A stretch of 10,813 nt of DNA, taken from positions 1 through 10,813 of the forward strand of contig JAICSB010000070.1 in NCBI GenBank assembly GCA_025937115.1. The letters run 5' to 3'. A program made the translations under genes and the position numbers. The notes beneath the pieces were generated by a model. It was not told the origin of the DNA and did no database searches. It worked only from the letters and a program-made list of their open reading frames with translations. How positions within the stretch are numbered: the first letter of the stretch is position 1; the number at the start of each line of letters is the position of its first letter. Origin of the DNA: Pseudonocardiaceae bacterium. Its GTDB lineage: Bacteria > Actinomycetota > Actinomycetes > Mycobacteriales > Pseudonocardiaceae. Shown piece after piece: positions 4,516 through 10,813 of the stretch.

Positions 4516-7164
4516 GTGGCAGGACAGGAAGGTGGGGGGCCGGTTGCGGAGTTCTGCGCTGGGTTGAGGCGGCTCGTGCAGGGTTGCGGGCTGGACCGGG
4601 CAGAGTTGGGCCGCCGAGTTGGGTACAGCCGCTCCCAGCTGTACGAGATCTTGGATGGTCGAATCAGCCGGCCACCGGAGTGGAACCGGCTGGTCGAACC
4701 GCTGGTCCGGGCGTGCACCGACAATAACGAGCGCGCGGTCGGCATCTGGCGGCGTCGGCACGACGTGCTCGTCGCGGTATACAGCGAGCTCAAACGACTG
4801 CACCGGCCAGCCGAATCATCCGGGCCGGTGGGGATGGTGCGGCTGGTGCCCGCGCAGCTACCGGCAGACGTCGAAATCTTCACTGGGCGCTCCCAGGAGC
4901 TGGCCGACCTTGACCGTCTCCTGACCCGCACTGCCGACCCGACGGCTGCGGCGGGAGTCACGGGTAGAGACTCGACGGCAGTAGTGATCTCCGCAGTGTC
5001 CGGGACCGCGGGAGTCGGCAAAACCGCGCTGGCGCTGCGGTGGGCGCATCGGGTCCGACGCGCGTTCCCGGACGGGCAGTTGTATGTCGACCTGCACGGA
5101 TTCGATTCCGAGCAGCCACTCTCAGCAGCCGACGCGTTGGCGAGATTTCTGCGCGCGTTGGGCCTACCCGGACAGAACATCCCGGTCGAGGTCGAGGAAC
5201 GCGCCGCTGCCTATCGCAGTCTGCTGGATGGGCGGCGGATGCTCGTCGTACTGGACAACGCCGCATCGGTAGAGCAGATCCGCCCACTACTGCCCGGTGC
5301 ACCGTCGTGTGTGGTGGTGGCGACCAGCCGTGACTCCCTGGCAGGCTTGGTGGCCAGGCACAGTGCCCGGCGCCTGGACCTGGACCTGCTCCCGCTCGAG
5401 GACGCGGTCGCTTTATTGGCGGCGTTGATCGGCGAGCGGGTGCAGGCTGAACCTGAGGCCGCCACCACGCTGGCCAGGCTGTGTGCCCGGCTGCCATTAG
5501 CATTGCGGGTGGCCGCCGAACTCGGCGCCGGCTGCCCGACTATCAGCTTGGCGCAGCTGGTCGGAGAGTTGGCTGATGAGCAGCGGCGGCTAGAGCTGCT
5601 GGACGCCGGTGGCGATGCCCGCACAGCTGTGCGCGGGGTGTTCTTCTGGTCCTACCAACACCTCCCCGCCATCGTGGGGCGGGCATTTCGATTGATCGGC
5701 CTGCACCCCGGCCCGGACTTCGATTCCTACGCCGTGGCGGCCCTGGCCGACACCAGCCACGATCAAGCCGAGCAGATAGTGGATCTGCTGGCCCGGGCGC
5801 ACCTGATCCAGTCTCCCCGTCCCGGCCACTACGGCATGCATGACCTCCTGCGCGCCTACGCCACCTATCTCGCCGACGTCGAGGACTCCGAGGCGGAGCA
5901 GCGGGCGGGGTTGACTCGCCTGTTCGATCACTACCTGGCCACCGCCGCAGCCGCGATGGACACCCTTGTTCCTGCCGAGCAGCATCGCCGACCACGCATC
6001 CCTGCATCGGCCACACCCACCCCCCCGATGCCCAATCGAGCTGCGGCGCGGGCCTGGTTGGATACCGAACGGGTCACCCTCATCGCCGTCAGCGCATACA
6101 CCGCCGCTCGGGGCTGGCTTGGTCACACCACTGCGCTGTCCACCACCCTGTACCGCTACCTCGATGCGGGCGGCCACTTCCCTGACGGCCTGACCATCCA
6201 CACCCACGCATTGCACGCCGCCCGCCACACCGCCGAGCCCGCTGCCGAAGCCGATGCGCTGCTCAATCTCGGCCACATCTACTGGCAGCAGGGCCAGTAC
6301 GGGCAGGCCGCCGACCACCTTCAGCAGGCCCTCACCCTCGCCCGGGAGATCGGCGACCGGCATGGTGAAACCAACGCGCTGCTCGACCTCGGCATCGTCT
6401 GTCAGCGGCAGGGCCACTACGGGCAGGCCGCCAGCCACCTTCAGCGGGCGTTCACCCTCGCTAGCGAGATCGGCGACCGAGTTGGTGAAACCAACGCGCT
6501 GCTCAACCTCGGCATCGTCGACCGCCGGCAAGGCCATTACCAGCAAGCCGCGGACCACTACCAGCAGGCCCTGATCCTCGCCCGCGAGATCGGTGACCGG
6601 CACGGTGAAGCCAACGCGCTGGACAACCTCGGCACCATCTACCAGCGGCAGGGCCACTACCAGCAGGCCATCGACCACCACCAGCAGGCACTCGTCCTAT
6701 TCCGGGGAATCGGTGACCGGCACGGCGAAGCCAACACGCTGCTCGACCTCGGCACCGCCTATCGCCGACAGGGCCACTACCAGCAGGCCGCCGACCACCA
6801 TCAGCAGGCCCTGGCCCTATTCCGCGAGATGGGTGACCGGCACGGCGAGGCCTGCGCCCTCAACCGTGTCGGTGAGACCTTGGTTGCCATTCACCAACCT
6901 GATCACGCCATCGCCCGGTACACCGCCGCCCTAACCATAACCGCCCAGATCGGCGACCGGTACGAGCAAGCCCGCGCCCACAACGGCCTTGCCCACACCC
7001 ACCAGGTCGCCGGCGACACCGACCAGGCCCGCCATCACTGGCACTACGCCCTAGCCCTCTACACCGACCTTGGCGTCCCCGACGCCGAGGTCGTAAACGC
7101 TCACCTGACCGCCCTCGATCAAGCAGCGGACGACAACGGAGACCAGGGAAATTCCTTCAGCTGA
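4516..7164 (+). CDS. HTH-NB-ARC-TPR STAND protein (signal-responsive regulator)
   Basis: A predicted cytoplasmic STAND switch protein of 882 residues. Residues ~15-70 form an XRE-like helix-turn-helix (GLDRAELGRRVGYSRSQLYEI…). The NB-ARC NTPase follows, with Walker A GTAGVGKT (163-170), Walker B MLVVLDNA (242-249), the VVVATSRD sensor (266-273), the GLPL-like ARLPLALRVAAE (324-335) and an MHD triad (441-443) in YGMHDLLRAYA. The MHD histidine contacts ADP in NB-ARC proteins, so the switch looks intact. Residues 579-858 hold about seven TPRs of exactly 40 residues (…LLNLG…QGHYQQAADHYQQAL…EIGDRHGE), which would serve as the sensor or partner-binding end. The GTG at 4516 is the first possible start after an in-frame TGA (4477-4479), and GGAGGG (4503-4508) lies 7 bases upstream. 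The protein resembles AfsR without its SARP domain. It is divergent from one STAND-SARP gene and convergent with the other (33 bases between stops). The ligand and the DNA target are unknown, and a defence role is possible but not shown. Confidence 0.93.
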   Translation: MAGQEGGGPVAEFCAGLRRLVQGCGLDRAELGRRVGYSRSQLYEILDGRISRPPEWNRLVEPLVRACTDNNERAVGIWRRRHDVLVAVYSELKRLHRPAESSGPVGMVRLVPAQLPADVEIFTGRSQELADLDRLLTRTADPTAAAGVTGRDSTAVVISAVSGTAGVGKTALALRWAHRVRRAFPDGQLYVDLHGFDSEQPLSAADALARFLRALGLPGQNIPVEVEERAAAYRSLLDGRRMLVVLDNAASVEQIRPLLPGAPSCVVVATSRDSLAGLVARHSARRLDLDLLPLEDAVALLAALIGERVQAEPEAATTLARLCARLPLALRVAAELGAGCPTISLAQLVGELADEQRRLELLDAGGDARTAVRGVFFWSYQHLPAIVGRAFRLIGLHPGPDFDSYAVAALADTSHDQAEQIVDLLARAHLIQSPRPGHYGMHDLLRAYATYLADVEDSEAEQRAGLTRLFDHYLATAAAAMDTLVPAEQHRRPRIPASATPTPPMPNRAAARAWLDTERVTLIAVSAYTAARGWLGHTTALSTTLYRYLDAGGHFPDGLTIHTHALHAARHTAEPAAEADALLNLGHIYWQQGQYGQAADHLQQALTLAREIGDRHGETNALLDLGIVCQRQGHYGQAASHLQRAFTLASEIGDRVGETNALLNLGIVDRRQGHYQQAADHYQQALILAREIGDRHGEANALDNLGTIYQRQGHYQQAIDHHQQALVLFRGIGDRHGEANTLLDLGTAYRRQGHYQQAADHHQQALALFREMGDRHGEACALNRVGETLVAIHQPDHAIARYTAALTITAQIGDRYEQARAHNGLAHTHQVAGDTDQARHHWHYALALYTDLGVPDAEVVNAHLTALDQAADDNGDQGNSFS
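6250..7089 (+). repeat. Tandem 120-bp repeat array encoding TPR units
   Basis: Seven in-frame 120-base units start at 6250, 6370, 6490, 6610, 6730, 6850 and 6970. The first five are very similar at the DNA level: GGCCA-TAC-AGCA-GCC and GGTGACCGGCA-GG-GA recur at the same place in each. The last two are diverged and resemble each other mainly as protein. High DNA identity among the central units suggests recent unit duplication or homogenisation, so copy number may vary between strains. Confidence 0.85.
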
Positions 7165-7197
7165 ATGTTAGGCTCGCACTGGTTCGATTTGCACACG
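7165..7197. other. 33-bp convergent gap between NB-ARC gene and STAND-SARP copy 2
   Basis: The plus-strand TGA (7162-7164) and the minus-strand TAG (7198-7200) face each other across 33 bases. No strong hairpin or T-run is visible, so the two transcripts may overlap at their 3' ends. Confidence 0.6.
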
Positions 7198-10100
7198 CTA
7201 GCCCGCAGCTGACCCCCGCGGCGTTGCCTTCGGCAGCGGGCGCGGTTGGACGTCGATTTCCCTCATCCGCCGGACGTAGCCCTGGTAGTGCCGGCGTGCC
7301 TCGCCGAGGCGACCCGCATCGAGCAGGACTCCGACGAGGTTGAGATGGGCCTCCTCGTCATAGCAGTCGTGCTCCAGCACGCGCATCGTGTACCGCACGA
7401 CCGCGTCGGTGTCGCCAGCGTCGCGCAGCCGTACAGCTAAGACCCTCAGGAGGGCGATGTGGGTGGCTCGGACCTCTTCAGCCAGCCCGAGGGCCCACTC
7501 CGGAGAGGGGTCTTCTTCGAGGAAATCCCCGGTATAGGCGGTGACAGCGGCGACGAGTTGCGCGGTCGCACCCGGCTCTCGGCCCCTATCCGCGTCGAGG
7601 GCAGCGGTGGCTCGAGTGAGGAAATCCTCGACGTCGATGCTGATCCGGGCGCGGTTCAACGACACCGAGCCGTCGGTGGTGAGTGGATCCTCACCTACTG
7701 GTTGAGGTTGGAGCACATCGCGGACCGTGGACAACAGCACGGACAGTCGGTTGCCAGCCACCGCCGGGTCCACACCCGGCCATAACAGGTCCATCAGCTG
7801 ATCACGCGGTGTCGGCCGGCGCCGTGCAACGAGGATTTTCAACAGGTCCCGGGCTTTTTTCGACTTCCATGCGGTATTCGGTATCGGGACCCCATCGCGC
7901 ATCACTCGGAACACCCCGAGGGTCTGGATGGACACCGCGGGTGCGGAACGGACCACCACACCCAGCGGTCCAGCGACCCGTCGTGACTCGACGTCAACGC
8001 CGTGGTCCCGAAGCAACTGGTCTGCGGCGTAGGCGTCGAGCTGGGGGATGGGCGCCCCGATGCGAGCGGCCACGATTCTGGTCGCGGCTTCTTCCAGGCG
8101 ACAGCCCGTCTCCTGGAAGATGTCGATCGCCTCCCGCAGCGGGGTGGCATCCGCGGCGGGATCGTTGGTGGCCAGCACGCCCAAAGTGATTGCCTCGGCC
8201 AGGCCCGGGTTGTCCCGCCGTTGCCGCGCGGCTGCGGCTGCCCGATAGGCATCCACCGAGGCGCGCTGCCGGTCACCGCCTACCAACTCGACCCAGCCGC
8301 GGGTCAACAATGCCGGGACCTTGCGAAGTCCCTCGCCCAACTCCACGGCGTGGGCCGCAAGCTCCCGGGCGCCGTTGAGATCATCAGTCGCGCCGATACG
8401 CGCAAGACCGATCAGCGCCGAGCTAAGGCCGAACACATCGTTGCATGGCTCGGCGAGGGCAAGGGCCTCCTCGTACGCGGCCCGGGCTCGCTCCAGCTGA
8501 CCCCTGGTCCGATGCAGGTCACCCAGGCCACACAGCGGCCAGGACAGGAATCGGGAGCCGAGGCCCTGGAAGAGGTCAATGGCAGCTGCGAAGTTACCCG
8601 CCGCTTCGTCCAGCATCCCGAGGCGCGCACAGGCGCGGCCGCGGGTGGTCAGCGCGTGCGCAATGACAAACGGGTTCTCGCATCGCTCGCTGAGGCTCAA
8701 TGCGATCTGGGCGTCGCCTAGCGCTTGACGGGGCGCACCCATTTCGTACTGATGGAACGCCCGGCTAGCCCGAATCCACATCAGCTGGAGTAGGTCATCG
8801 CTCGCTTCTGCGCTGCTTAACGCGTCGGTGCAGTGCGCATCTGCTTGCCGCCAGTCGCCCTCGGCAGCGGCGAGCAGCGCGAAGATGTGGTGGACACTGG
8901 ACCACGCGCGTGGCTCGCCGCACCGTCGCGCCGCACCATGTGCTTGAGCTGCCATCTTTCGCATACCCACGAGGTCACCGGTCATCCGGTAGGCGCCTGC
9001 CGACAGCGCCAGCACACGGGTCTCGTCGAGTGTGTCGTCCCGGTCTAGCCGGGCCCGCACGACTAGCGCTTGGACCTCGTCGAACTCGCCTTGGGCGAAA
9101 GCGATCAGGCCAACCCGCCACGCCAGCGCCGGCTCTAGCTCTTCTCGGTCGTGGCCAGCGCGGTGAAAGTGCTGCAACGCCTGTGCCCACTGCCCTCGCA
9201 CCTGCTGCGCCTGCCCGAGAACTTGTTGGATCCGGGGGTCCTCGAGGTACTCGCCTGGCAACTCGGCGGTCTCCAACACGGCGTCGAGTTGGCCGCTCTC
9301 CACCATCGCGCCACCGTGATCGACGATTAACGAGGCGCACGCGGCATGATCTCCCGCTGCTCGCAGATGTCGCAGGGCGTCGGCCGGCGCCCCCCGCTCG
9401 ATACACTCGTTGGCCGCCACCGTGTGCAGTGCCTTCCGCTCAGTGGCCGACGACGCCGCCCCGTATTCGAGGTACTCCCGCAACGGACGGGCGAGCAACC
9501 AGCCGGTGCTGTCCCCTCCGCTACGGCGCACGAGTCCCTGGCGGCTCAGTTCGGCGAGTACGGTCGTCGGATCATTGAGCCCGCGCGCGACCTCCGACGG
9601 CGATCTGACCTCGCCGTAGATCGCCAGCCTGCGCAGCAGCTGCTGAACCCACTCGGGTGCGACGCCGATGACCTCCTCGGCCAGATAGCCATGAAAGCGC
9701 TCACCCGGCTGCGATAGCCGCGCCACCGCGTCGAGGCGCTGATCCGTCTGGACCGCGCGTAAGACCTCCACAGCGCAGTGCACGGCGGTAGGCCAGCCAC
9801 CGGTGTGCTCCCACACTCGTCTCGGCAAGCCAGGCGGATCCTTGCCCACGGTCTTGCGTAGGAGTGCCTCGACATCGGCGACGTCAAAGGCAAGGTCAGG
9901 CGCGTGGATCTCCGCGACGAGACCGCGACCTCGTAGCCGCTGCACGGAGAAAGGCAGTTCACGTCGGGATATCAGGACCAGATGCAGCCGCTCCGGCGCT
10001 CGCCGGCACAAATTCTCCACTACACAAGCCGCGTCGCTACCCGACTGCAACCCGTGCACGTCATCCAGGACCAGAACGAGGTCTTCGCTGAGGGCGCTGT

Positions 10101-10512
10101 GTAACCACAAGCAGATGGCCGCTGCTGATGATCCCATCTGGGGTACGTCGTCCGGCACCGTACCGGGGCCGGGCGCAGGCACCGGCACGTGCGCCTGCAA
10201 TGCCCGGAGCAGGGCGGCCAGTAGGCGTTCGGGATCCCCGTCGTGGTCCTCATACCGCAACCACGCGGTGGGACGGCCGCGCGACCAGGCCGCGACCGCG
10301 GTGGTCTTGCCCCAACCGGCTGCACCGATCACTACACAAATCCGTCGGCTGGCAGCACGGTCCAGCAGTTCATCAACTGACGCACGCTCGACGTGGTCTG
10401 GTGCTGGCGCAGGTGCGTGGAGCTCGGCGGGCGACACTAGCCGGTGTGACCCGACCGGGGGGCGGTTGGCGATTATCACCCACTGAACGTACCTTCGTTG
10501 CCAACTTTTCAC
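7198..10512 (-). CDS. STAND-ATPase regulator with MalT-like core and C-terminal SARP (winged helix-BTAD) output, copy 2
   Basis: Paralogue of the 821-4039 product with the same domain order, and about three-quarters to four-fifths identical by eye. Counting from GTG 10512 (1104 residues), Walker A GAAGWGKT is at 63-70 and Walker B DLVLVLDDVHG at 144-154. The MalT-like segment includes LRGRGLVAEIHAPDLAFDV and TGGWPTAVHCAVEVL, the helical TPR-like region spans about 420-830, the winged helix starts near 860 (SIQTLGVFRVMRDGVPIPN) and BTAD covers about 957-1090. It ends with a short extra tail (KATPRGSAAG) absent from copy 1. No start has a proper ribosome site. GTG at 10512 fits leaderless initiation from the TAGACT box at 10522-10527; GTG 10479 has GAAGG 12 bases away, and GTG 10437 has none. 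Similarity to copy 1 starts near residue 41, so any of the three keeps the ATPase intact. It is probably a transcription activator; signal and targets are unknown. Confidence 0.9.
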   Translation of the reverse strand: MKSWQRRYVQWVIIANRPPVGSHRLVSPAELHAPAPAPDHVERASVDELLDRAASRRICVVIGAAGWGKTTAVAAWSRGRPTAWLRYEDHDGDPERLLAALLRALQAHVPVPAPGPGTVPDDVPQMGSSAAAICLWLHSALSEDLVLVLDDVHGLQSGSDAACVVENLCRRAPERLHLVLISRRELPFSVQRLRGRGLVAEIHAPDLAFDVADVEALLRKTVGKDPPGLPRRVWEHTGGWPTAVHCAVEVLRAVQTDQRLDAVARLSQPGERFHGYLAEEVIGVAPEWVQQLLRRLAIYGEVRSPSEVARGLNDPTTVLAELSRQGLVRRSGGDSTGWLLARPLREYLEYGAASSATERKALHTVAANECIERGAPADALRHLRAAGDHAACASLIVDHGGAMVESGQLDAVLETAELPGEYLEDPRIQQVLGQAQQVRGQWAQALQHFHRAGHDREELEPALAWRVGLIAFAQGEFDEVQALVVRARLDRDDTLDETRVLALSAGAYRMTGDLVGMRKMAAQAHGAARRCGEPRAWSSVHHIFALLAAAEGDWRQADAHCTDALSSAEASDDLLQLMWIRASRAFHQYEMGAPRQALGDAQIALSLSERCENPFVIAHALTTRGRACARLGMLDEAAGNFAAAIDLFQGLGSRFLSWPLCGLGDLHRTRGQLERARAAYEEALALAEPCNDVFGLSSALIGLARIGATDDLNGARELAAHAVELGEGLRKVPALLTRGWVELVGGDRQRASVDAYRAAAAARQRRDNPGLAEAITLGVLATNDPAADATPLREAIDIFQETGCRLEEAATRIVAARIGAPIPQLDAYAADQLLRDHGVDVESRRVAGPLGVVVRSAPAVSIQTLGVFRVMRDGVPIPNTAWKSKKARDLLKILVARRRPTPRDQLMDLLWPGVDPAVAGNRLSVLLSTVRDVLQPQPVGEDPLTTDGSVSLNRARISIDVEDFLTRATAALDADRGREPGATAQLVAAVTAYTGDFLEEDPSPEWALGLAEEVRATHIALLRVLAVRLRDAGDTDAVVRYTMRVLEHDCYDEEAHLNLVGVLLDAGRLGEARRHYQGYVRRMREIDVQPRPLPKATPRGSAAG
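8031..8133. repeat. 103-bp perfect repeat shared by the two STAND-SARP paralogues, copy B
   Basis: Partner of 1630-1732, in the same orientation and 6401 bases away. As direct repeats, the two copies could recombine and delete everything between them, including the NB-ARC gene, leaving one hybrid regulator. Confidence 0.9.
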
Positions 10513-10521
10513 CTATTAGAG

Positions 10522-10549
10522 AGTCTAGTTAATCCGGTAGAGGTGCCAG
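10522..10549 (-). promoter_or_regulatory. Candidate promoter for STAND-SARP copy 2 (near-leaderless)
   Basis: On the minus strand a -35-like CTGGCA (10544-10549) is separated by 16 bases from TAGACT (10522-10527), a good actinomycete -10 box. The -10 box ends 9 bases before GTG 10512, so the transcript would start almost at the start codon, matching the absence of a ribosome site. ATCCGGT is repeated at 10532-10538 and 10550-10556, one copy in the spacer and one just upstream of the -35, and could be an operator. This is inference from motif match only. Confidence 0.42.
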
Positions 10550-10562
10550 ATCCGGTCGGCGG

Positions 10563-10813
10563 CTAGATCCAGTCACGGCGGCGGAACAGCAGGTATAGCC
10601 CGGCTGAGAGCACGATGATGATGATGGTTGAGACATAGAACCCGGATGCTTGACCAAACCCGGGATAGGGCACGTTCTGGCCGTAGAACCCGGTGATGGC
10701 GGTCGGTACCGCGATGATGGCGGCCCAGCTGGTGACCTGCTTGGTGATCACGTTGAGCCGGTTGCCCTGGATCGTCAGGTTAGTTTCCAGGATGGCCGTG
10801 ACCAAGTCGCGCA
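10563..10813 (-). CDS. corA: CorA-type magnesium/cobalt transport protein (partial, N-terminus outside window)
   Basis: The C-terminal ~83 residues of a CorA-family (2-TM-GxN) divalent cation channel of the inner membrane. The visible part starts in the long stalk helix (RDLVTAILETNL…NRLNVITKQV). It continues with TM1 (TSWAAIIAVPTAITGF), the pore loop YGQNVPYPGF and TM2 (FYVSTIIIIVLSAGLYLLF), and ends with the basic tail RRRDWI and TAG at 10563-10565. The classical GMN selectivity motif reads GQN here, a variant I associate with actinobacterial homologues. The frame is open through the right edge, so the real start is outside. It lies 50 bases upstream of the regulator on the same strand. The regulator's own candidate promoter in that gap argues against a shared operon. 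Confidence 0.93.
   Translation of the reverse strand, partial: RDLVTAILETNLTIQGNRLNVITKQVTSWAAIIAVPTAITGFYGQNVPYPGFGQASGFYVSTIIIIVLSAGLYLLFRRRDWI

Noticed and set aside
4476..4727. Plus-strand frame starting GTG 4476/ATG 4479, with a GAGGTG upstream
   Set aside because: It overlaps the NB-ARC gene in another frame, is Gly/Arg/Pro-rich, and the GTG at 4516 has the better ribosome site and clear homology.
4185..5180. Long minus-strand open frame of 331 codons antisense to the start of the NB-ARC gene
   Set aside because: It is Arg/Ser/Pro-rich, shows no recognisable domain, and overlaps the clearly conserved HTH and Walker A coding region. It is a high-GC shadow frame.
5590..6681. 363-codon minus-strand frame with Val/Gly/Leu-rich repeats antisense to the TPR array
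   Set aside because: Its repeats simply mirror the 120-bp TPR-coding units on the other strand; no start signal or family match.

Overview
The window is high-GC DNA whose codons mostly end in G or C, with several GTG starts. Its gene types are SARP/BTAD regulators, an HTH-NB-ARC-TPR protein and a CorA carrying the GQN variant. Together these point to an actinomycete (Actinomycetota), but I cannot name the genus. I see no RNA gene, insertion sequence or CRISPR array.

Layout from left to right. (1) 1-336, minus strand: the N-terminal part of a MacB/LolD-type ABC transporter ATPase, cut by the window edge. (2) 337-820: no intact gene; 494-694 on the minus strand looks like the C-terminal remnant of a different, DrrA-like ABC ATPase. 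(3) 821-4039, minus: a 1072-residue regulator with a MalT-like STAND ATPase, a TPR-like middle, and a C-terminal OmpR-type winged helix plus BTAD (SARP) domain. Its best start is GTG at 4039, not the longest-ORF start at 4240. (4) 4041-4160, minus: a possible 39-residue single-pass membrane protein whose stop codon lies one base before that GTG. (5) 4161-4515: a divergent control region with short direct and inverted repeats. (6) 4516-7164, plus: an 882-residue HTH-NB-ARC-TPR protein with Walker A, Walker B and MHD motifs, ending in about seven TPRs of exactly 40 residues. (7) 7198-10512, minus: a close paralogue of gene 3, apparently started from a leaderless GTG. (8) 10563-10813, minus: the C-terminal end of a CorA-type divalent cation channel, cut by the right edge.

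The main story is three large STAND NTPases in about 9.7 kb. Two are paralogous SARP-output regulators on the minus strand, and a plus-strand NB-ARC switch protein lies between them, divergent from one and convergent with the other. STAND proteins are signal-operated NTPase switches, so this looks like a sensor/regulator island. The target genes and inducing signals are not visible here. The paralogues share a 103-bp tract with no mismatch, which suggests recent duplication or gene conversion. The ABC gene, the ABC remnant and corA appear to be unrelated flanking genes.
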